64,000 bases of DNA from an uncultured Burkholderiales bacterium (GTDB lineage Bacteria > Pseudomonadota > Gammaproteobacteria > Burkholderiales > Burkholderiaceae). Position numbers and translations under genes: made by a program. Positions 8,931 to 18,286 of this stretch are shown here, piece by piece. The notes beneath the pieces were generated by a model. The model worked only from the letters and a program-made list of their open reading frames with translations. It did not search any database and was not told where the DNA came from. Within the stretch, counting starts at the first letter, position 1, and each line of letters begins with the position of its first letter. The DNA is taken from positions 21,473-85,472 of the forward strand of contig CAMLJY010000021.1 in NCBI GenBank assembly GCA_946480465.1, given 5' to 3'.

Positions 8931-9281
8931 TCAGCGCGCCCGGTCCGCGAGGTAGCGCCGCAGTTCCTCGAAGCTGACGTGGCCGCTCTTCGTGGCGTCT
9001 ATGCGCTCGAAATGCGCGGCGACGAAGCCCAGCCCCGCGCGCTCGGCCTGGCTGCGCGACAGCGTGCCGAAGCCGGGCGCGTCGGCGGCTTCGAAGCGGC
9101 GGCGCAGCTTGTCCAGCGCCAGCGCCTGCAGCGCGGCGCCGGACGGCGACGGACGGCCGTCCGGCAGGCGCGCCTGCGGGGGCACCCAGGGATCGGCGCG
9201 TTGCACGGCGGGGTCGGGCTGCGCCGCGGCGGTCCCGGCCAGCGCGGCCAATAGCATGGCGAGTGAGCGGCCGCCGATCAT
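8931..9281 (-). CDS. Exported EF-hand protein
   Basis: 116 residues: a signal peptide (MIGGRSLAMLLAALAGTAAAQ, cut likely after AAA), a Pro-rich linker, then one well-formed C-terminal EF-hand with loop DATKSGHVSFEE (Asp at loop position 1, Ser 5, Glu 12) and a degenerate partner loop before it (DAPGFGTLSRSQ). Probably a small periplasmic calcium-binding protein. Its ATG overlaps the stop of the S10 carboxypeptidase gene (ATGA), so the two are co-translated, which could hint at calcium dependence of the peptidase, though that is speculation. Confidence 0.75.
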   Translation of the reverse strand: MIGGRSLAMLLAALAGTAAAQPDPAVQRADPWVPPQARLPDGRPSPSGAALQALALDKLRRRFEAADAPGFGTLSRSQAERAGLGFVAAHFERIDATKSGHVSFEELRRYLADRAR

Positions 9282-10867
9282 GGCGAAGTCCTCAGCGTGC
9301 GGTAGAAATCGCCCAGCGCCGCGCGCTGCGCCCGGCGCGCGGCATCGTCCAGGTAGGTCATGTGGCCGCCGGCCACGTGGTGCACGGTGACGTTCGGCCG
9401 CGGTCCGAGCCGGCGCAGGTCCAGCACGGTCTGGTGGAAGGGCGTGGCCAGGTCATGCCAGCCGTTCAGGGACAGCACGCGCAGCCGCGGGTTCAGCAGC
9501 AGCGCGGCGGCCAGGTCCGGAATGCCATCCGGCAGGTTGCGGCCGTCGTGCCGCCACTGCCAATGCTCGATCGCATTGCTGAACGGCACGTAGGCCGCGC
9601 TGCTGCGGTAGTTGAGCTGCTGCGCGAGCAGCTCGTTGAGCCCGGTGACGAAGGGCGCGTTCACGACGGTGAGCGAGGGGTCGCCGTCACGCGCCAGCGG
9701 GCTGTTGACGGCGCCGGTGATGCGCGCGTCGTAGCGGCCCAGCAACTGGCCGGGCAGCAGCGCCTCGCGGTAGGTGGTCGGCGACAGGTTGAAGCGGTCG
9801 CGCCAGGTGCTCGCGCTGGCGCCGGTGAGTGCGCTGAGGTCGGTGATCAGCATCGTGTCGGGCTGGCCCGTGCTGGCGATGAAGGCGGCCACGGCGGGCA
9901 CATAACGCTGGTCGGTGAAAGCCATGGCGTTCAGCACGAAGGCGTTCACGTCCGCCGGCACGGGTGCGGCCAGGCCCAGGTGCGCGGCGGTGGCCGCGTA
10001 ACTCGGGACATAGCCCGCACAGCTGATGCCCGGCTGCCCGGTGACGGCGCAGTTGCTGTTGTAGTCCAGCGCCGAGGACAGCAGCACCACGCCGTCCAGT
10101 CCGACGCCGGCGGCTTCCAGCTCCTCGGCCAGCACGGCCGCTCGCAATGCGCCGTAGGACTCGCCGAAGACGACCCGCGGCGAGGCCTGGCGGCCGTTGG
10201 CCGCCAGGTAGCGCGCGATGAAGTCGCGGAACACCCGCGCGTCGGCATCCACGCCCCAGAAGCTGCGGTTGCTCGCCGGCGCGATGGCCTGCGACTGGCC
10301 GGTGCCGACCGCGTCGACGAAGACGAGGTCGCTGACGTCCAGCAGCGTTTCCGCGTTGTCGACCAGCGGAAAGCGGCTGACGAGGGCCGTGCTGGGCATG
10401 CCGGCCGCCAGGCGGCGCGGCGCGAACGAGCCCAGGTGCAGCCACATCGAAGCCGAGCCCGGCCCGCCGTTGAAGAAGAAGGTGACCGGCCGCGTCGCGG
10501 CCGCCTGGCCGTCCAGCGTGTAGGCCACGTAGAAGAAGGACGCCTGAGGCGTTCCCGTGCCGACCTGCGCCGCGGTCAGGTGGCCGGTGGTGGCGGTGTA
10601 GGCCAGCGTGCGGTCGCCCAGCGCCAGCTGGTGGCGGGTGACGGCGGCTGCCTCGCCGGCCGTGGCGAGACTGGCGTCGGGCGCGACGGAATAGGCGGTG
10701 GCGTCGGTGAGGTTCGGGCTGGCGGGCGGCGGCGCGGTGCTGCCGCCTTCTCCGCCGCCGCCTTCTCCGCCGCCGCCGCCGCCGCAGGCCGCGCAGAGTG
10801 CGAACGCCGCCGCCAGCACCAGCCGGGCGGCAGGCCGCACCGTCGAATCGAAGTGTGGGGAAGGCAT
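9278..10867 (-). CDS. Peptidase S10 (serine carboxypeptidase) family lipoprotein
   Basis: 529 residues from ATG at 10867. An N-terminal hydrophobic segment ends in LCAACGGGGGG, suggesting lipidation at the last Cys followed by a flexible Gly-rich linker, though the -3 Cys is not a standard lipobox residue. The S10 alpha/beta-hydrolase core is clear: oxyanion region FFFNGGPGSASMWLHLGSF, nucleophile GESYG, catalytic Asp in LNGWHDLATPF and His in HHVAGGHMTYLD. The family cleaves C-terminal residues at acidic to neutral pH. It overlaps the EF-hand gene by 4 bases downstream and is divergent from ppk. Confidence 0.88.
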   Translation of the reverse strand: MPSPHFDSTVRPAARLVLAAAFALCAACGGGGGGEGGGGEGGSTAPPPASPNLTDATAYSVAPDASLATAGEAAAVTRHQLALGDRTLAYTATTGHLTAAQVGTGTPQASFFYVAYTLDGQAAATRPVTFFFNGGPGSASMWLHLGSFAPRRLAAGMPSTALVSRFPLVDNAETLLDVSDLVFVDAVGTGQSQAIAPASNRSFWGVDADARVFRDFIARYLAANGRQASPRVVFGESYGALRAAVLAEELEAAGVGLDGVVLLSSALDYNSNCAVTGQPGISCAGYVPSYAATAAHLGLAAPVPADVNAFVLNAMAFTDQRYVPAVAAFIASTGQPDTMLITDLSALTGASASTWRDRFNLSPTTYREALLPGQLLGRYDARITGAVNSPLARDGDPSLTVVNAPFVTGLNELLAQQLNYRSSAAYVPFSNAIEHWQWRHDGRNLPDGIPDLAAALLLNPRLRVLSLNGWHDLATPFHQTVLDLRRLGPRPNVTVHHVAGGHMTYLDDAARRAQRAALGDFYRTLRTSP

Positions 10868-10973
10868 CGTGGCGGTCGGCAACGAGCGATCGGGCAGCCT
10901 ACCGCGGAATACCGCCCCGGACCATCCGGGGCGACGTCATGAAGCTGTCGCACCTGCTGCATAGACTGGGGGG

Positions 10974-13139
10974 ATGACCGACCCCGGCCCCGGGCAGATG
11001 GCCGCGATGCCGCCGCTGCTGAACCGCGAACACGCGATCCTCGAATTCAACCGCCGGGTGCTGGCGCAGGCCAGCCGCCCCGACGTGCCGCTGCTCGAGC
11101 GGCTGCGCTACCTCACCATCGTCTCGTCCAACCTGGACGAGTTCTTCGAGGTGCGCTTTGCCGATGCGCTGGAAGCCATGCGCAGTGCGCCCGGCGCATC
11201 GGCCGAGCGCGATGCGCTGCGGGCGGTCGCGGCCGAGGCCCATGCACTGATCGACGAGCAGTACGGCCTCTTCAACGACGAGCTGATGCCGGCGCTGCAG
11301 CGCGAGGGCATCGTCATCATCAACCACGCCGAACGCAGCGCTGCCCAGCGCGAGTGGGTGGACCGCTACTTCGAGCAGCAGGTGCGGCCGCTGCTGGTGC
11401 CGGTGGGGCTGGATCCGGCGCACCCGTTCCCGCAGGTGGCCAACAAGTCGCTGAACTTCATCGCGCGCCTGGGCGGGCGAGATGCCTTCGGGCGCGACAA
11501 CTCGATCGCCATCGTCAAGGTGCCGCGCGCGCTGCCGCGGGTGATCGCGCTGCCGCGCGAGCTGTGCGCGCCGGGCGTGCAGGGTTTCGTGCTGCTGACC
11601 AGCGTGATCCGCGCCCACCTGGAGTCGCTGTTCGCGGGCCGGCCGGTGGAGTCGTTCTCGCAGTTCCGAGTCACGCGCGACTCGGACCTGGAAGTCGACG
11701 AGGTCGACGTGGCCAACCTGCGCCAGGCCATGCGCAGCGGCCTCACCACGCGGCACTACGGCCAGGCCATTCGCCTGGAGGTGGTGAAGACCTGCCCCGA
11801 GGCGCTGTGGCGCTTCCTGCTCGACCAGTTCGGCCTGCCCGAGGCGGCGCTCTACCGCGTGAACGGCCCGGTGAACCTGGTGCGGCTGAACCAGCTGATC
11901 GACCAGGCCGAGGCGCCGCACCTGCACTTTCCGCCCTTCGAGCCGGCATGGCCCCAGCAGCAGCTGCCGCGCGGGGAGTCCATCCTCGCGCGCCTGCGCG
12001 AGCGCGACGTGCTGCTGCACCACCCGTTCGAAAGCTTCGAGCCGGTGGTGCAGTTCCTGCGCGAGGCGGTCTTCGACCCCGACGTGCTGGCCATCAAGCA
12101 GACCATCTACCGCACCGGGAGCGAGTCGGTGCTGATGGAGCTGTTGATCGAGGCGGCGCGCCGCGGCAAGGAAGTGACCGTGGTCGTCGAGCTGAAGGCC
12201 CGCTTCGACGAGGAAGCCAACATCAACTGGGCCGAGCGCCTGGAGGCCGTGGGCGCGCAGGTGGTGTACGGCATCGTCGGCTTCAAGACGCATGCCAAGC
12301 TGCTGCTGGTGACGCGGCGCGAAGCGGGCGCCCGCGGTGCCGCGCATCTTCGGCGTTACGTGCACCTGTCCACCGGCAACTACAACCCGCGCACCGCACG
12401 GCTCTACACCGACCTGGGCCTGCTCACCGCCGACCCGCAGTTGAGCGCCGATGCCGATGCGGTCTTCCACCAGCTCACCAGCCTGACGCGCGTGCGCTCG
12501 CAGCGCCACCTGCTGACGGCGCCCTTCGTCCTGCACCGCCGCCTGATGGCGCACCTGGCCACCGTGGCCGAGGCCGCCGCGGCGGGCCGGCCGGCGCGCG
12601 TGGTCGTGAAGGTCAATGCGCTGACCGAGCCGGCGCTGATCGGCGCCCTGGTCGCCGTGGCCCAGGCCGGCGCGCAGGTCGACCTGGTCGTGCGCGGCGC
12701 CTGCATGCTGCCGCCCGGCATCGCCGGAGTGACCGATCGGATCCGCGTGCGCTCGGTCGTGGGCCGCTTCCTCGAGCACACGCGGGTGCTGTATTTCCGC
12801 TGGGGCGCGTCGGAAGAGGACGAGGTGCTGTACCTGTCGAGCGCCGACTGGATGGGGCGCAACATGTTCCGCCGCATCGAGGTGGCCTGGGCCGTGCGCG
12901 ATCCCGCGCTGCGCCAGCGGGTGATCGACGAATGCCTGGTGCCTTACCTGCACGACGGCCGCGACGCCTGGCTGCAGTCGTCCGACGGCGGCTACCACCG
13001 CGTCGGGCAGGACGGCCCCAGCGCCCAGGCCGCGCTGATGGTGCGTTATTCGCCTGGTGCCGACGGCATGCTTCCTGCGCCAGCCCCTGCGCCAGCCCCT
13101 GCGCCAGCCCCTGCGCCGGCGCGCCGCCGCGTGCGATGA
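10974..13139 (+). CDS. ppk: Polyphosphate kinase 1
   Basis: 721 residues. It makes inorganic polyphosphate from ATP through a phosphohistidine intermediate. The family pattern is complete: N-terminal domain (NREHAILEFNRRVL, YLTIVSSNLDEFFEVR), head domain, and two phospholipase-D-like C-terminal domains with the catalytic His in GFKTHAKLLL and a second conserved His in EHTRVLYFR, plus YVHLSTGNYNPRTARLYTD. Start ATG at 10974 follows GGGGGG at SD spacing. The last ~15 residues are a (Pro-Ala)n run from a 12-bp DNA repeat and then RRRVR, a tail not part of the enzyme fold. The stop overlaps sixA as ATGA. Confidence 0.96.
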   Translation: MTDPGPGQMAAMPPLLNREHAILEFNRRVLAQASRPDVPLLERLRYLTIVSSNLDEFFEVRFADALEAMRSAPGASAERDALRAVAAEAHALIDEQYGLFNDELMPALQREGIVIINHAERSAAQREWVDRYFEQQVRPLLVPVGLDPAHPFPQVANKSLNFIARLGGRDAFGRDNSIAIVKVPRALPRVIALPRELCAPGVQGFVLLTSVIRAHLESLFAGRPVESFSQFRVTRDSDLEVDEVDVANLRQAMRSGLTTRHYGQAIRLEVVKTCPEALWRFLLDQFGLPEAALYRVNGPVNLVRLNQLIDQAEAPHLHFPPFEPAWPQQQLPRGESILARLRERDVLLHHPFESFEPVVQFLREAVFDPDVLAIKQTIYRTGSESVLMELLIEAARRGKEVTVVVELKARFDEEANINWAERLEAVGAQVVYGIVGFKTHAKLLLVTRREAGARGAAHLRRYVHLSTGNYNPRTARLYTDLGLLTADPQLSADADAVFHQLTSLTRVRSQRHLLTAPFVLHRRLMAHLATVAEAAAAGRPARVVVKVNALTEPALIGALVAVAQAGAQVDLVVRGACMLPPGIAGVTDRIRVRSVVGRFLEHTRVLYFRWGASEEDEVLYLSSADWMGRNMFRRIEVAWAVRDPALRQRVIDECLVPYLHDGRDAWLQSSDGGYHRVGQDGPSAQAALMVRYSPGADGMLPAPAPAPAPAPAPAPARRRVR
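13074..13118 (+). repeat. 12-bp tandem repeat in the 3' end of ppk
   Basis: CCTGCGCCAGCC is repeated three times perfectly and once partly. It encodes the Pro-Ala tail of polyphosphate kinase and is a likely site of length change by slippage. Confidence 0.9.
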
Positions 13140-13624
13140 AGGTGGCGACCATGGACCTGATCCTGTGGCGACATGCCGAGGCGCGCGAGGCCGCGGACGG
13201 CGAATCCGACCTCGAGCGGCCGCTCACGCCGCGCGGCAACAAGCAGGCGCAGCGCATGGCCGAATGGCTGAACCGCTTCCTGCCGCAGAGCACCCGCATC
13301 CTCGTCAGCCCGGCGCTGCGCACGCGCCAGACCGCGGATGCGCTGGACCGCAAGTACCGCGTCAGCGATGCGCTGGCGCCCGGCGCCGGCGTCAGCCAGC
13401 TGCTGACCGCGGCACGCTGGCCCGACGCCCGCGAACCGGTGCTCGTGGTCGGGCATCAGCCGACGCTGGGCCAGGTCGCGGCCTGCCTGATGTCCGGTGC
13501 CGAGACGGTGCAGGACCCGGCCTGGGCGGTGCGCAAGGGCTCGGCCTGGTGGTTGCGCCACCGGGTCCGCCACGGCGTGCCCGAGGTGGTGCTGGTCTCG
13601 GTGCGATCGCCCGAGAAGCTGTAG
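13136..13624 (+). CDS. sixA: Histidine phosphatase SixA
   Basis: 162 residues from the ATGA overlap with ppk; an internal ATG at 13151 (MDLILWRHAEAR) would give the more usual family start. The branch-1 histidine phosphatase signature RHAEA is at the N-terminus, with the second catalytic His in VVGHQPTLGQ and conserved Arg in SPALRTRQTAD. SixA removes phosphate from phosphohistidine proteins (HPt domains of hybrid kinases, or NPr in enterics). Linkage to ppk is common in Burkholderiales. It converges on ppx. Confidence 0.9.
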   Translation: MKVATMDLILWRHAEAREAADGESDLERPLTPRGNKQAQRMAEWLNRFLPQSTRILVSPALRTRQTADALDRKYRVSDALAPGAGVSQLLTAARWPDAREPVLVVGHQPTLGQVAACLMSGAETVQDPAWAVRKGSAWWLRHRVRHGVPEVVLVSVRSPEKL

Positions 13625-13701
13625 GGCGGGGCGCGCTTCGTGCATGCGGTGCGGCGGGGGGGCTGCGCCTGTCGGGGGTTAGGCGCAGGCGTCCCGCCGG
13701 C

Positions 13702-15225
13702 TCAGGGCTGTGGCTGCAGCAGCAGCCGGGGCGCGTCCACGCGCGACCAGGCTTCGGCTTCCTCGTGCAGCTGGTGCAGCGTGCGCGGGTGCGTGGCGGC
13801 CCAGTCGCTGCCGAAGCGCAGCGCCGCATGGCGGCCGCTGCGCACCAGCGCCAGCGCGTCCGGTTCGACGTCCACCCGCGCATGGCAGGCGATCACGGCC
13901 AGCCGCAGTGCCATCACCTGCCACGCAAAGCGCTCGGCCGCGAGTTGCGCATCGAGCTTGCGCAGGCCCCCGCGCTGGCCAAGCACCAGCTCGCCGATGC
14001 GGCGCTGCTGGCTTTGCGAGAAGCCGGGCGCGTCCACGTGCGCCATCAGGTAGGCGCTGTGGCGGTGGTGGTCGTGGTGGGACACCATCTGGCCGATCTC
14101 GTGCACGTCGCAGGCCCAGCCCAGCTCGCGCAGCGCTTCCTCGTCGGCATCGCTGGGGTCCGCGGGCAGCGCGCCGCGGAACAGGCTGGTGGCGACCGCG
14201 CGCACGCGGGCCGCCTGGGCGCGGTCGACGCCGAAGCGCCCTTGCAGCTCCGCAACGCTGGTGTCGCGCACGTCGGCGCCACTGGCATGGCGCAGCGCGG
14301 TGTGGCGCTCGTGCAGGTCCACGATCACCCCCTGGCGCAGCGCCCCCTTGGCCGGCAGCAGCTCGGTGATGCCGAAGTGCGTCAGCAGCGTGTACAGCAG
14401 CGACAGTCCGCCGCCGATGATGGGGCGGCGGTCCTCGCTGAGCGAAGGCAGGTCGAGCCGATCGGCGCTGCCCGCGGCCAGGCACTGCGCGATGCACCAG
14501 CGCAGCCCTTCCGCGGTGATGCGGCCATCGGTCTGGCCGGTGGCCTCCAGCACCTGCGACACCGCGCCGGCGGTGCCGGAAGAGCCCAGCGCCTGGCGCC
14601 AGTGGCGCGGCGCGAAAGGCTCCAGCGCTTCTTCCAGCTCGGCTCCGGCGGCGATCTGCGCGTTGCGGAAGGCCTGCTCGGTGAAGCGCCCGTCCGGGAA
14701 CCAGCGCATCGACAGGCTGACGCTGCCCACCTTGAAGGATTCCGCCACCCGCGGCACGCTGCCGGTGCCCAGGATCATCTCGGTGCTGCGGCCGCCGATG
14801 TCGACGACCAGCCGCGGTTCGTCCGAGGGCTGCAGGCGCGCGACGCCGGCATAGATCAGGCGCGCTTCCTCGCGGCCGGAGATCACCTCGATCGGAAAGC
14901 CGAGCACGCCCTCGGCCCGGGCCAGGAAGGCGTCGCGGTTGCGGGCCTCGCGCAGTGTCTGTGTCGCGACCGCACGCACCTGCGCGGTCTCGAAGCCCTG
15001 CAGCCGCGCGGCGAAGCGCGACAGGCAGTCCAGGCCGCGGCGTGCCGCGTCTTCCGTGAGGTAGCCGCCCTCGTCGAGCCCGGCGCCCAGGCGCACCGTT
15101 TCCTTCAGGTACGCGATGCGGCGGTAGCGGCCGTGCTGGAGCTGGCCGATCTCGAGCCGGAAGCTGTTGGACCCGATGTCGATCGAGGCCAGCGGGGCGC
15201 TCGCGCGCGGCAGACGTGAAGGCAT
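13702..15225 (-). CDS. ppx: Exopolyphosphatase
   Basis: 507 residues from ATG at 15225; the open frame runs upstream but homology starts at SIDIGSNSFRLEIG. Ppx/GppA family, ASKHA fold: phosphate 1 motif near the N-terminus, phosphate 2 motif DIGGRSTE (Arg in place of the common third Gly), adenosine-type region GGLSLLYTLLTHFGI, then a C-terminal HD-like helical domain (WACDVHEIGQMVSHHDHHRHSAYL). It hydrolyses terminal phosphates of polyphosphate, opposing the convergent ppk gene. Its length matches Burkholderiales Ppx. Confidence 0.94.
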   Translation of the reverse strand: MPSRLPRASAPLASIDIGSNSFRLEIGQLQHGRYRRIAYLKETVRLGAGLDEGGYLTEDAARRGLDCLSRFAARLQGFETAQVRAVATQTLREARNRDAFLARAEGVLGFPIEVISGREEARLIYAGVARLQPSDEPRLVVDIGGRSTEMILGTGSVPRVAESFKVGSVSLSMRWFPDGRFTEQAFRNAQIAAGAELEEALEPFAPRHWRQALGSSGTAGAVSQVLEATGQTDGRITAEGLRWCIAQCLAAGSADRLDLPSLSEDRRPIIGGGLSLLYTLLTHFGITELLPAKGALRQGVIVDLHERHTALRHASGADVRDTSVAELQGRFGVDRAQAARVRAVATSLFRGALPADPSDADEEALRELGWACDVHEIGQMVSHHDHHRHSAYLMAHVDAPGFSQSQQRRIGELVLGQRGGLRKLDAQLAAERFAWQVMALRLAVIACHARVDVEPDALALVRSGRHAALRFGSDWAATHPRTLHQLHEEAEAWSRVDAPRLLLQPQP

Positions 15226-15298
15226 GGGGCGGGATGCTAGCCGAGCGGGATGAACGGCCTCTCTAGAATCACGTGTTTTGCTTCGGAGAGCGCCGACC

Positions 15299-16174
15299 AT
15301 GTGGCAGCAGGACCTCGACAGCCTCGTCCCGTCGCGTGATTTCAGCCGGCGAGAGTTCGTGCGCGGCGGCCTCGGCACCGGCTTCGCCGCGGCGGTGCTC
15401 CCGGTCGCGGCGCAGACCGTGGTCAAGACCGATGCGCAGGGCCTGGAAGTCGGCGAGGTCACGATCCCCGTCGGCGACTTCAAGATGCCGGCCTACCGGG
15501 CCGCGCCGGCCGGCGTGCGCAACGCCCCGGTGGTGCTGGTGGTCAGCGAGATCTTCGGCGTGCACGAGCACATCGCCGACGTGGCCCGACGCTTCGCCAG
15601 GCTGGGCTGTTTCGCGGTGGCCCCCGAGCTCTTCGTTCGCCAGGGCGATGCCGGTGCCTATGGCGAGATCGCCAAGCTGCTCGCCGAAGTCATCAACAAG
15701 GTGCCGGATGCGCAGGTGATGGGCGACCTCGACGCCACCGTTGCATGGGCACGGGGGCAGGGTGCCGATGCGACGAAGCTGGGTGTCACAGGCTTCTGCT
15801 GGGGCGGCCGCATCACCTGGCTGTACAGCGCGCACAACCCGGCGGTGAAGGCAGGCGTGGCCTGGTATGGACGCCTGGCCGGCGCGCCGTCGCCGCTGAC
15901 CCCGTCTCACCCGGTCGACGTCGCCGGCCGGCTGCACGGGCCGGTGCTGGGCCTCTACGGCGGGCAGGACGCCGGCATACCGCTTGACACGGTCGATAAG
16001 ATGAAAGCGGCCCTCGCCGCCGGCAGTCCGGCTGCCCGGCGCAGCGAGTTCGTCGTCTACCCGGAGGCACCGCACGCGTTCCATGCGGACTACAGGCCCA
16101 GCTACCGCCAGGCCGCCGCGGAAGACGGCTGGAAACGCTGCGTGGCCTGGTTCAAGGCCCACGGCGTGGCTTGA
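15299..16174 (+). CDS. Tat-exported dienelactone hydrolase family protein
   Basis: 291 residues from ATG at 15299, preceded by CGGAGAG. The N-terminus has a twin-arginine signal (SRREFVRGGLGTGFAAAVLPVAAQ). The alpha/beta-hydrolase core shows Glu in VVSEIFGVHEH, nucleophile Cys in GFCWGG, Asp in LYGGQDAGIP and His in APHAFHADYRPSY, the Cys-Asp-His triad of dienelactone hydrolases. Substrate is unknown; the family opens lactones such as carboxymethylenebutenolide, but no aromatic-degradation genes are nearby. An intrinsic terminator follows. Confidence 0.9.
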   Translation: MWQQDLDSLVPSRDFSRREFVRGGLGTGFAAAVLPVAAQTVVKTDAQGLEVGEVTIPVGDFKMPAYRAAPAGVRNAPVVLVVSEIFGVHEHIADVARRFARLGCFAVAPELFVRQGDAGAYGEIAKLLAEVINKVPDAQVMGDLDATVAWARGQGADATKLGVTGFCWGGRITWLYSAHNPAVKAGVAWYGRLAGAPSPLTPSHPVDVAGRLHGPVLGLYGGQDAGIPLDTVDKMKAALAAGSPAARRSEFVVYPEAPHAFHADYRPSYRQAAAEDGWKRCVAWFKAHGVA

Positions 16175-16202
16175 AGAGACCGGCTGTGAAAGGCCGCTGC
16201 GC

Positions 16203-16230
16203 AACCGCGCCCAGGGCGCGGTTTGTTTTT
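16203..16230 (+). terminator. Rho-independent terminator after the dienelactone hydrolase gene
   Basis: A perfect 9-bp stem AACCGCGCC/GGCGCGGTT with a 3-base loop is followed by TGTTTTT. Confidence 0.85.
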
Positions 16231-16243
16231 GCCTGACCCACGC

Positions 16244-17020
16244 ATGACGCTGACCTACATCGTGCTCGTGACCACCGCCGGCGGCCTGCTGTCGGTGCTG
16301 ATCGCGGCCTCCGTCACCCTGACCCTCCTGGGCCGCCTGGTGCGCCATCTGGTCAGCCTGTCGGTCGGCGTGTTGCTCGGCACCGCGCTGCTGCACGTGC
16401 TGCCGGAAGCCTTCGAAAGCGGCGTGGAGCCGCACAGCCTGTTCGTCACGCTGCTGGCCGGCCTGCTGTTCTTCTTCCTGCTCGAAAAGGCGGAGTTGTA
16501 CCGCCATGGCCACCATCACGAAGGCGACGGCCACGAGCACCACCACCACTTCGACGCGGAACAGGCGGGGCGGGGCGGCTGGAGCGTGCTGCTGGGCGAC
16601 AGCATCCACAACTTCTGCGACGGCATCATCATCGCCGCCGCCTTCCTGGCCGACACGCGCTTGGGCCTGGTGACCGCCGTGGCCGTCATCGCGCACGAGA
16701 TCCCCCAGGAGGTCGGCGACTTCATCGTGCTGCTCAACGCCGGGTTCGGGCGGGCGAAGGCGCTGCTGTACAACGCCTTGTCCGGCCTGGCTTCGGTCGT
16801 CGGCGGCGTGCTGGGCTACTTCGTCGTCGGCCCGTGGGAAAGCCTGTTCCCCTATCTGCTGGTGGCTGCCAGCAGCAGCTTCATCTACGTCGCCGTGGCC
16901 GACCTGCTGCCGCAGCTGCAGCGCCGCCTGTCCTGGCGGGCGACACTGGGGCAGATCACCTTGATCGCGGCCGGCCTGGGCGTGGTGCTGCTCGCACGCA
17001 GTTTGTTGCACAGTCACTGA
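16244..17020 (+). CDS. ZIP family divalent metal transporter
   Basis: 258 residues, about eight transmembrane helices. A His-rich cytoplasmic loop (HGHHHEGDGHEHHHH, about residues 89-103) is typical of metal sensing or delivery in ZIPs. The metal-binding helix motifs are present: GDSIHNFCDGIIIAAAF (H-N-x-x-D) and AHEIPQEVGDF (H-E-x-P-x-E). Such proteins move zinc, iron or manganese into the cytoplasm. Start ATG at 16244 gives the usual short N-terminus before helix 1; it lies 14 bases after the terminator of the previous gene. Confidence 0.92.
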   Translation: MTLTYIVLVTTAGGLLSVLIAASVTLTLLGRLVRHLVSLSVGVLLGTALLHVLPEAFESGVEPHSLFVTLLAGLLFFFLLEKAELYRHGHHHEGDGHEHHHHFDAEQAGRGGWSVLLGDSIHNFCDGIIIAAAFLADTRLGLVTAVAVIAHEIPQEVGDFIVLLNAGFGRAKALLYNALSGLASVVGGVLGYFVVGPWESLFPYLLVAASSSFIYVAVADLLPQLQRRLSWRATLGQITLIAAGLGVVLLARSLLHSH

Positions 17021-17093
17021 GCGTCGACCTCAAGCCGCATCGGCGCAGGGCCGAAACACGGGACAGGATCTTTCCGCCCCGCGTTCCTCGCCG

Positions 17094-18251
17094 ATGAAGC
17101 TTCTGCCCCTGTCCGACCTGCGAGACCGCCTGGCGCCCGGACAGCCCTTGCCCTGGGGCGTGCGCGACGCCGCGGGGCGACTGCTGCTCGGCAAGGGGCA
17201 TCCGGTCGCCAGCGAAGAGACGCTGGCCGCGCTGCTGGACCGCGGCGTGTTCGTGGATGCGGAGGAAGCCGCCGCCGAGCGCGCTGCCGCGGCACCCGCC
17301 CCCGCCCCGCCCGAGGCCGGCCCACCCCTGGCTGAGCCAGCCACGCCCTTCGAGCGCTGGGACCGGCTGTGCGCCAACCTGGGCCCGCTGCTGATGAACC
17401 CGGCGGAGAAGCGCTTTCTCCTGCGGCTGCGAGAGGCAGCCGCCCACGTCCACGCGTTGAGCGAAGCCAACACCGACCTGCTGCTGTTCCTGATCCTCCG
17501 CCAGGACCACGGCCGCTTCGAGACCTATGGCGTCACGCACGCCCTGCATGTGGCCTGTGTCTGCAGCCTGCTCGCCCAGCGGCTGGGCTGGGACCGCGCG
17601 GACCAGGAGCGGGTCATCGGCGCGGCGCTGACGATGAACCTCTCGATGCTCGAGCTGCAAGGCACGCTGGCCGCGCAGGCCGGCCCGCCGACGCGCCGGC
17701 AGCGGGAGGCGATCCACGAGCACCCGCGGCAGGCCGTGCGCCTGCTGCGCGCCGCCGGGCTGGACGACGAGCCGTGGCTGGTGGCCGTGGAGGATCACCA
17801 TGAGCGTTCCGGCGGTGGCGGCTACCCCCGCAACCGGGTCGAGCCCGGCACCATGTCGCAGCTGCTGCGGCTGACCGATCAGTTCACCGCCAAGCACAGC
17901 GCCCGCGCGACGCGCCCGGCGCTGCCGGCCCACGTGGCTGCGCGCCAGTTCTTCATCGAGAACCCCGGTGATCCGCTGGCGGCGCTGCTGATCAAGGAGT
18001 TCGGCATCTACCCGCCGGGCTGCCTGGTGCGCCTGGTGTCGGGCGAGCTGGGCATCGTCGTCCGCCGTGGCCGCACCGCCATCGCGCCGGTCGTCGCGAC
18101 CTTGACCACGTCACAGGGCCGCGCCCTGGCCGCGCCCCTGCTGCGCGACACGGCGCGCAGCAACTTCGCGATTGCCAGCAGCGTGCCGGAGCCCGCTGCG
18201 CGTGTGCGCCTGGCAGCGCAGACCTTCTTCCCCGAGGCCTTGGCGCTGTAG
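17094..18251 (+). CDS. Degenerate HD-GYP domain protein
   Basis: 385 residues. The N-terminal ~75 residues match the module often found before HD-GYP domains (PLPWGVRDAAGRLLLGKGH). The HD-GYP region (about 130-280) keeps YGVTHALHVA and DHHERSGGGGYP, but the diagnostic His-Asp pair is Met-Asn (AALTMNLSM, residues 181-182). Metal binding, and so c-di-GMP phosphodiesterase activity, is probably lost, leaving a possible c-di-GMP receptor or scaffold. The C-terminal ~90 residues (GCLVRLVSGELGIVVRRGR) resemble the beta-rich tail of this group. It starts 73 bases after the ZIP gene. Confidence 0.8.
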   Translation: MKLLPLSDLRDRLAPGQPLPWGVRDAAGRLLLGKGHPVASEETLAALLDRGVFVDAEEAAAERAAAAPAPAPPEAGPPLAEPATPFERWDRLCANLGPLLMNPAEKRFLLRLREAAAHVHALSEANTDLLLFLILRQDHGRFETYGVTHALHVACVCSLLAQRLGWDRADQERVIGAALTMNLSMLELQGTLAAQAGPPTRRQREAIHEHPRQAVRLLRAAGLDDEPWLVAVEDHHERSGGGGYPRNRVEPGTMSQLLRLTDQFTAKHSARATRPALPAHVAARQFFIENPGDPLAALLIKEFGIYPPGCLVRLVSGELGIVVRRGRTAIAPVVATLTTSQGRALAAPLLRDTARSNFAIASSVPEPAARVRLAAQTFFPEALAL

Positions 18252-18286
18252 CCAGCGGCGGAGCGGCGCTGGCGCGCCGCCGACGT

